Assembly (NCBI GenBank): GCA_026027325.1
Contig: JAMSLZ010000006.1
Span: 2,046,001 to 2,110,000, forward strand
Direction: 5' to 3'
DNA from: Actinomucor elegans
Lineage: Eukaryota > Mucoromycota > Mucoromycetes > Mucorales > Mucoraceae
DNA: 64,000 bases
The notes below the pieces were generated by a model that saw only the letters and a program-made list of their open reading frames with translations, was not told where the DNA came from and ran no database searches. Shown piece after piece: positions 59,801 through 64,000 of the stretch. The stretch's first letter is position 1. Every line of letters begins with the position of its first letter. The position numbers and the translations under genes are program-made.

Positions 59801-60373
59801 CGCGGTCAAATTCCTGTAGTGATCGAAGTAGATGATAAGGATGAAATTGCTTCTATTTTGATGATCAAGCAATTCATATCCAAAGAGTACAATTACAACG
59901 TTCAGTTTGTCATTTTAGGTGGTGCTGAATCGCACCTTGTCGCTGAACATTTGAGCCGTCTTGATGTTCCTGTGGTTTTGAAACCTGCGCGTTGTTTTGC
60001 TACAACATGGCAAAAGCGTTTTTGCTTGACTGGCCCTCCAGTGACACCCAATACTGTGTTGGATGTACTGTTGAAACATCAGGTGCGTGTGGGTTTAGGC
60101 AGTACAGATGAAGATAATGGTGATGCACGTAATTTGATTTGGGAAGCTGGCTGGAATTTAGCTCATAATCCTCAACTGACACCTCGTGACGCGGTTGGTC
60201 TGGTTACTTGGAATTTAGCGAATATCTTTGGGTTAGATAGTGGAGTACTGAAACAGGGTGGTAAGGCCGATTTAGTCGCTTATAATAGTGATCCTTTTGA
60301 ATTTGGTGCGCGCGTTTTGATGGTCAATGGAGGTGGACATGCAGGTCCTACTTGTTTTCCCCAACAAATATAA
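56848..60373 (+). CDS. membrane-anchored tandem amidohydrolase
   Basis: Ten exons give about 1,000 aa. A basic N-terminus precedes one signal-anchor helix (LVLTASALAFFGTTCVYL), so the bulk probably faces the lumen or outside. The first amidohydrolase half has the composite-domain strand DILIRNGHVWLGESYLEQGE, the metal-binding VTPGIIDMHSHMMVG with HxH, VIASGGVTTSLVLPGSGN, AFHHALSAWQVPEIIKRAK, FKSDHSVTNA with the late Asp, and IAVGKDADVVIWE. The second half repeats the plan (LYVIVKEGTIACIGMDCD, AGVTTAVSQP, VVLKPAR, GLGSTDEDNGDARNL, LKQGGKADLVAYNSDPFEFG) but at the HxH position reads IIPGIVSMGVSLGLG. The substrate is unknown. A 17-nt exon (58309-58325) is needed to keep the frame. Confidence 0.85.
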
Positions 60374-62731
60374 TAGGTGGGACAGTATTATTATTAATAA
60401 GCGCTAAAATAAAATATAAAAAAAACAATGGAAAAAAACGGGCAAAAAAAGATAAGGTGGAGTGTAGAACAAGAAAATCTATTATGGCATGTCACACATA
60501 GAAACGAAAACTTTGCCTGATATCATATGCGAGTCCATTGAGGTACTGTATATTCCTAGTGATACTCGATATAATTTTCTTGCAAGAATTACCACATCAA
60601 ACAGTACTAAGCTATTATGCTTCAATGAATGGGGCGGATATACGCCTTAAAAGTATAAGCGTTAAACATGGGATGGTAAAACCTTAGGGCCATGCTTCTA
60701 AATCACCCGCAATATGTGTAGGGTATAATTGGGAATTCTGAGACCGTTCAAAAAGCGAAACAACGGATAAGATTATTCAGTTTAGTACTCATAATGCAAC
60801 AGCAAAGACCATAAGGTAACTTCCTAATGAATAATTTCTTATCAGAAGAAACTCTGACATTTGCCAGGAAAATGATACATATCACATTTATTTTGTTCCT
60901 AGGCACATCTAAGGCTAAAAAACAGAGTTTTTATGGTGTTTTATTTTAGGATGTACCTCCAAATCAAAATGTTTTAAAGGCAAAAAGGTTAGAGAGATTT
61001 ATGAGAAGGACCTTGCATTTGAAAACAAGAATCAGGTCCCCTATACAATAGAAGGTATCCGTTCTATCATCATTCAGCAACGGGACAAACTAAATCAATG
61101 ATAGCCGGATAAAATACAAATACTAACCTGCTTTTTCGAATAAATCTACTGGTATACTTGTATCTATAGACAAGTGACAGACAAAAGAAAAATAATCTAC
61201 AGAGATATAAATGATAGGTCAGCGGTATTTAAAATATCCATCATGGATACGAGACCAAAGTCACCAAATCACATTTAAATCAACAATGATTAGAGGTTGA
61301 TCAATAATTCACAAATAGGTTATAGTACTAATTACAGTATTCCTAATGAACTAATTTTAATAGTGATACTGACATATGAGCAAGTACTAGAGATAGAACT
61401 AATTTTGACAAGCGGGGATAGGAGCGGCAATTAAATACTATTACTTCAAGGCTTAACTTGCAATACAAATAGGCTTCTCGTTGAACAATAGATCAATATT
61501 ATTTCAGCATTTTTGAGTAGCATGTATAAAAAACCTAGCTCTTCTTAATTCATCTTGTTTGATAGTGATATCTTAACACAGGCACACAGTAGAGATATTT
61601 AAATACTTGATGTTTCACGTGATTTATGCCAAATTATTCATTGCCATCGCTATCGTTCTAAATTCGAGCTGAACAAAAGTTACCAGACGAGCCCACATGG
61701 CATATCTAAGAGTTGTACATAAAACAAGTAGCAAGTGCTGGCGTAACGTTTATAAAGATGACACATATCCTGACTTCCCCGCATTTTCAAATGTTTCTCT
61801 TATTTGGGAGCGGGGTTACCGAGATAGAACCAACTTCCGAAGTTTGGTAACACTTTGCTTCCCGAGAAAAGTGAGCGAGTCGTCCAACTCTCAAGCAATC
61901 TGCGCTTTAAACTATGGCATTGATACGACAATTGTCTTATATACATATAGAGATTGAAACTTGTAAAAAAAATGAACTGATAATTAATAGGGTCGAAAGG
62001 GTAATGTGGGGTATCGAAACTTTATTACTTCTTATAGGCTATATTTCAATGATGATTGGTGTTATTCGATCGCTGGCTAATCGTTTAATCGATACATGGA
62101 TATACGTTTAGACAATTTTATCTCAGCTTTTTGGTTTTGTAGCTTATTTGTTGATGGAGAAAGTATTCAAGTAATCACATCATCCAACTGGTGAAATAAG
62201 CAAACATGTGTTTATAATTGATCTATTTCAATCACATGAGTCATCGAATGGCTGACTGACTGACTTGACTAGGCAGTTTTTTTTTATTCATGTATGGCAA
62301 AATGCGGCAAACGGTGGGTAAAACAGAAGCAAAAGCCCTTGATTGAAACTCAGCGAAATAGAGGGTTTGTCAGGGCAAATCAATACTGAGTTACCCATGT
62401 GATGCATGACAAACAAGAAATAAGGTAGTTAAGGTGATGGTAGGTAATAAGATCTATAAAGTGTATTTATTATAGTACACTCTGTCATCTATAGTCATCA
62501 TCACTCTGCAGTCTAGATCGACACATCACAAAACTGGTAAAAAAGATTATAAATTTCAAATCGCCCATTCCGTGGAAATTCCGGGTTTTAATGCTTAACG
62601 ATTGACTGGGACTCGGCAGCTATAAATTTAGAGCAAAGGTTAAATGTAAAATATTCAGCTTTTTTTCCTCTTTCTCTTTATTTTTTTTTAATATAATAAT
62701 AATAATAATAACAATAATAACAATAATAATA
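60374..62731. other. 2.4-kb intergenic region
   Basis: No gene is recognised. An 86-codon open frame at 61697-61957 has somewhat higher GC than its surroundings but no known content. The right end has a TATA-like site and a trinucleotide run just before the next start. Confidence 0.4.
62621..62628 (+). promoter_or_regulatory. TATA-like box before the WRKY-like gene
   Basis: TATAAATT lies 111 bp before the ATG at 62732, followed by a T-rich leader and an AAT/AAC run. Confidence 0.4.
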
Positions 62732-62734
62732 ATG
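62693..62734 (+). repeat. (AAT/AAC)n microsatellite running into a start codon
   Basis: A trinucleotide run of AAT with two AAC variants ends in the ATG of the next gene, so the start codon is part of the repeat register. Confidence 0.7.
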
Positions 62735-63709
62735 AATCCTTCAATATCCAATGAATATGATTTACAAGAAGTCATTCAACAATATCAATCACAACCTGAA
62801 TTATTAAAACTAATTCTGACAAGTAAAGTCGAAGAAGACAAGCGTAGAGCAGAAGAAGCCAAGCTACGCGCCAAGGAACTCGATCTTTACCTTCAACAGC
62901 CTCCAAGTCCTCGTCGATCACCTACTCCAGAAGGAGAAGAAGAAGTAGATCAAAAGAAAATGTCGTTTAAAGTCTTGCCTTCATTATCCAAAAAGGCTCG
63001 ACCTGCTCCTTATTGCATTCCTCAAGTCCTGTCACCCACTTATTTCAATATTCAACCTCGCAGCTATTTATCATCTACTTCATCCTTGTCTTCTCTATCT
63101 TCAGAAGAAGAAGAGGATGACCTAGATCAACATCAACAACGTAGACATTCTGCAGCTGCTGCCATGCTGGCCATGGGAGGTAGTTTAGTGAACAAGAGGT
63201 ATAATATATATAATCTTTGTCAGGCATAATAAGCTCATCTCATTATTTTAAATAGTCCTGAAGACGTAGCAGCAAGTGCGTATCCTTCTCCAGCAGCAGA
63301 TTATACAGACGAACTCTCGAATAAACCACGTCGCAGAAGAGAAATGCAAGCGATTACCAAGATTGTTGAAACAAGAGAGTTTCCTTATATTGATGATTAT
63401 TTTTGGAAAAATAACGGCAATACAGTCCAGAAAAAGACTGGCTGTAAAAGTATTTACTATAAATGCTCTAATAGTAACAAGGTAATTATAACGGGATTTG
63501 GCGGGGACATTTGGATTCGCGGGTTTGCCCGATTTTACATGACATATGAAATTCATGCTTTGCATTTCACACGACTTATTATTGGTTTATTATAGGGCTG
63601 CTCTGTCAATAAGACTGTCACTGCAAAACCAAATGGTGAATACCTCATCAAGTACAGAGGCTGTCATTTACCAGAATGTGGTAGAGTTGAACGCATCCGT
63701 GATTTATAA
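62732..63709 (+). CDS. WRKY/GCM1-superfamily-like zinc finger protein
   Basis: Three exons (62732-63198, 63256-63481, 63596-63709) join to 268 aa. The N-terminal part is a charged helix (VEEDKRRAEEAKLRAKELDL) followed by a Ser/Pro-rich and acidic region, and a basic NKPRRRREMQ. The C-terminal 60 residues read DDYFWKNNGNTVQK, then SIYYKCSNSNK, GCSVNKTV, YLIKYRGCHLPEC. This matches the WRKY layout: an aromatic/Trp-Lys strand in place of WRKYGQK, YYKC, a second Cys after six residues, V-x-K, a strand ending in Y-x-G, then His and a final Cys. Splicing between SNK and GCS restores the finger. I infer a sequence-specific DNA-binding protein; targets are unknown. FLYWCH or GCM1 membership is the main alternative. 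Confidence 0.72.
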
Positions 63710-64000
63710 ACCTCTTTTTGAACATAATATATACCAATCCATCCCCATTATTAAGCCCTCTCCCTCTTTTTTTTAAAAAAAATCATCCTACTATATGAAC
63801 CTACTATATGACTCTATATAATAAAAAATAAAAAATAAAATAAAAACAAAAAATACAATAATAAACTCTATTTGTTTAATTCCTCAGGAGCGATAAGGCT
63901 GAACTTGAGACTACCAAAAGTTTGAGTGCGTAAAATAAAAGATCTGTAGTAAGTGAGAGTCTACGGTACCTAATTCTACTTGGTCAACTTGGATCTAATC
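63710..64000. other. 3' region and possible end of a convergent minus-strand gene
   Basis: After the WRKY-like stop the sequence is A/T-rich with AATAAAA-type motifs suitable for polyadenylation in both directions. A possible last exon on the minus strand (63868-63943) would end in FGSLKFSLIAPEELNK and stop, after an acceptor CTACAG. Its gene would extend beyond the window; the product is not recognised. Confidence 0.25.

Noticed and set aside
61697..61957. 86-codon open frame with locally higher GC
   Set aside because: No homology, no clear introns or partner exons; it could be chance, so it is mentioned only in the intergenic note.
1..64000. CRISPR arrays, rRNA operons, prokaryotic operons
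   Set aside because: Spliceosomal introns throughout show eukaryotic nuclear DNA; no regularly spaced repeats or rRNA blocks were seen.

Overview
The window is nuclear DNA of a filamentous fungus. It is AT-rich, its protein genes are broken by short GT-AG introns of about 50-75 nt, and its gene set is fungal: a Zn2Cys6 regulator, Pns1-type transporter, Lrg1-type LIM-RhoGAP, Kin1-type kinase, ATP synthase subunit k and an AcpS-type phosphopantetheinyl transferase. An L1-like LINE, a WRKY/GCM1-like zinc finger and poly-Gln/poly-His/poly-Ser low-complexity proteins point to an early-diverging lineage, most likely Mucoromycota/Mucorales. That placement is inference; no rRNA or marker tree is available here.

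Layout. 0-3 kb: Kin1/MARK-like kinase on the minus strand. 3.7-9.1 kb: an apparently intact two-ORF non-LTR retrotransposon flanked by an exact 16-bp target-site duplication. 9.9-10.7 kb: small GNAT acetyltransferase (-). 10.9-14.1 kb: two-START-domain, tail-anchored protein (-), divergent from phosphomannomutase (15.1-16.1 kb, +), followed by an MSP-domain protein. 18.9-20.2 kb: AIF/FSP1-like flavoprotein (-), divergent from a TTC39/Iml2-like TPR protein (21.6-25.3 kb) with an 8-nt microexon. 27.4-28.0 kb: small secreted double-psi beta-barrel protein. 28-31 kb: gene desert. 31.1-34.2 kb: ATP synthase subunit k (-) and PDH E2 (+), divergent. 34.9-36.2 kb: tRNA dihydrouridine synthase 2. 36.3-38.2 kb: Pns1/choline-transporter-like protein (-). 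38.4-40.7 kb: Zn2Cys6 factor (-), divergent from an unrecognised coiled-coil tail-anchored protein (40.9-42.3 kb). 42.6-45.1 kb: C-terminal FYVE-like protein. 45-49.8 kb: second gene desert. 49.8-50.3 kb: AcpS/Ppt2. 50.5-54.4 kb: LIM-RhoGAP. 56.8-60.4 kb: membrane-anchored tandem amidohydrolase. 62.7-63.7 kb: WRKY/GCM1-like protein. The far right edge may hold the last exon of another minus-strand gene.

Most genes are unrelated housekeeping functions. Loose themes are mitochondria (PDH E2, ATP synthase k, Ppt2, perhaps Iml2), lipid/membrane contact (START, MSP, FYVE, Pns1) and cell polarity/wall control (Kin1, Lrg1, phosphomannomutase). The least explained signals are a diverged dispersed repeat family with about a dozen copies confined to intergenic DNA on both strands, the LINE whose 5' end coincides with its ORF1 start codon, the WRKY-like finger, microexons, and long sense-strand A-runs inside introns.

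Exon boundaries were read by eye from splice consensus and frame continuity. No transcript or database evidence was available.
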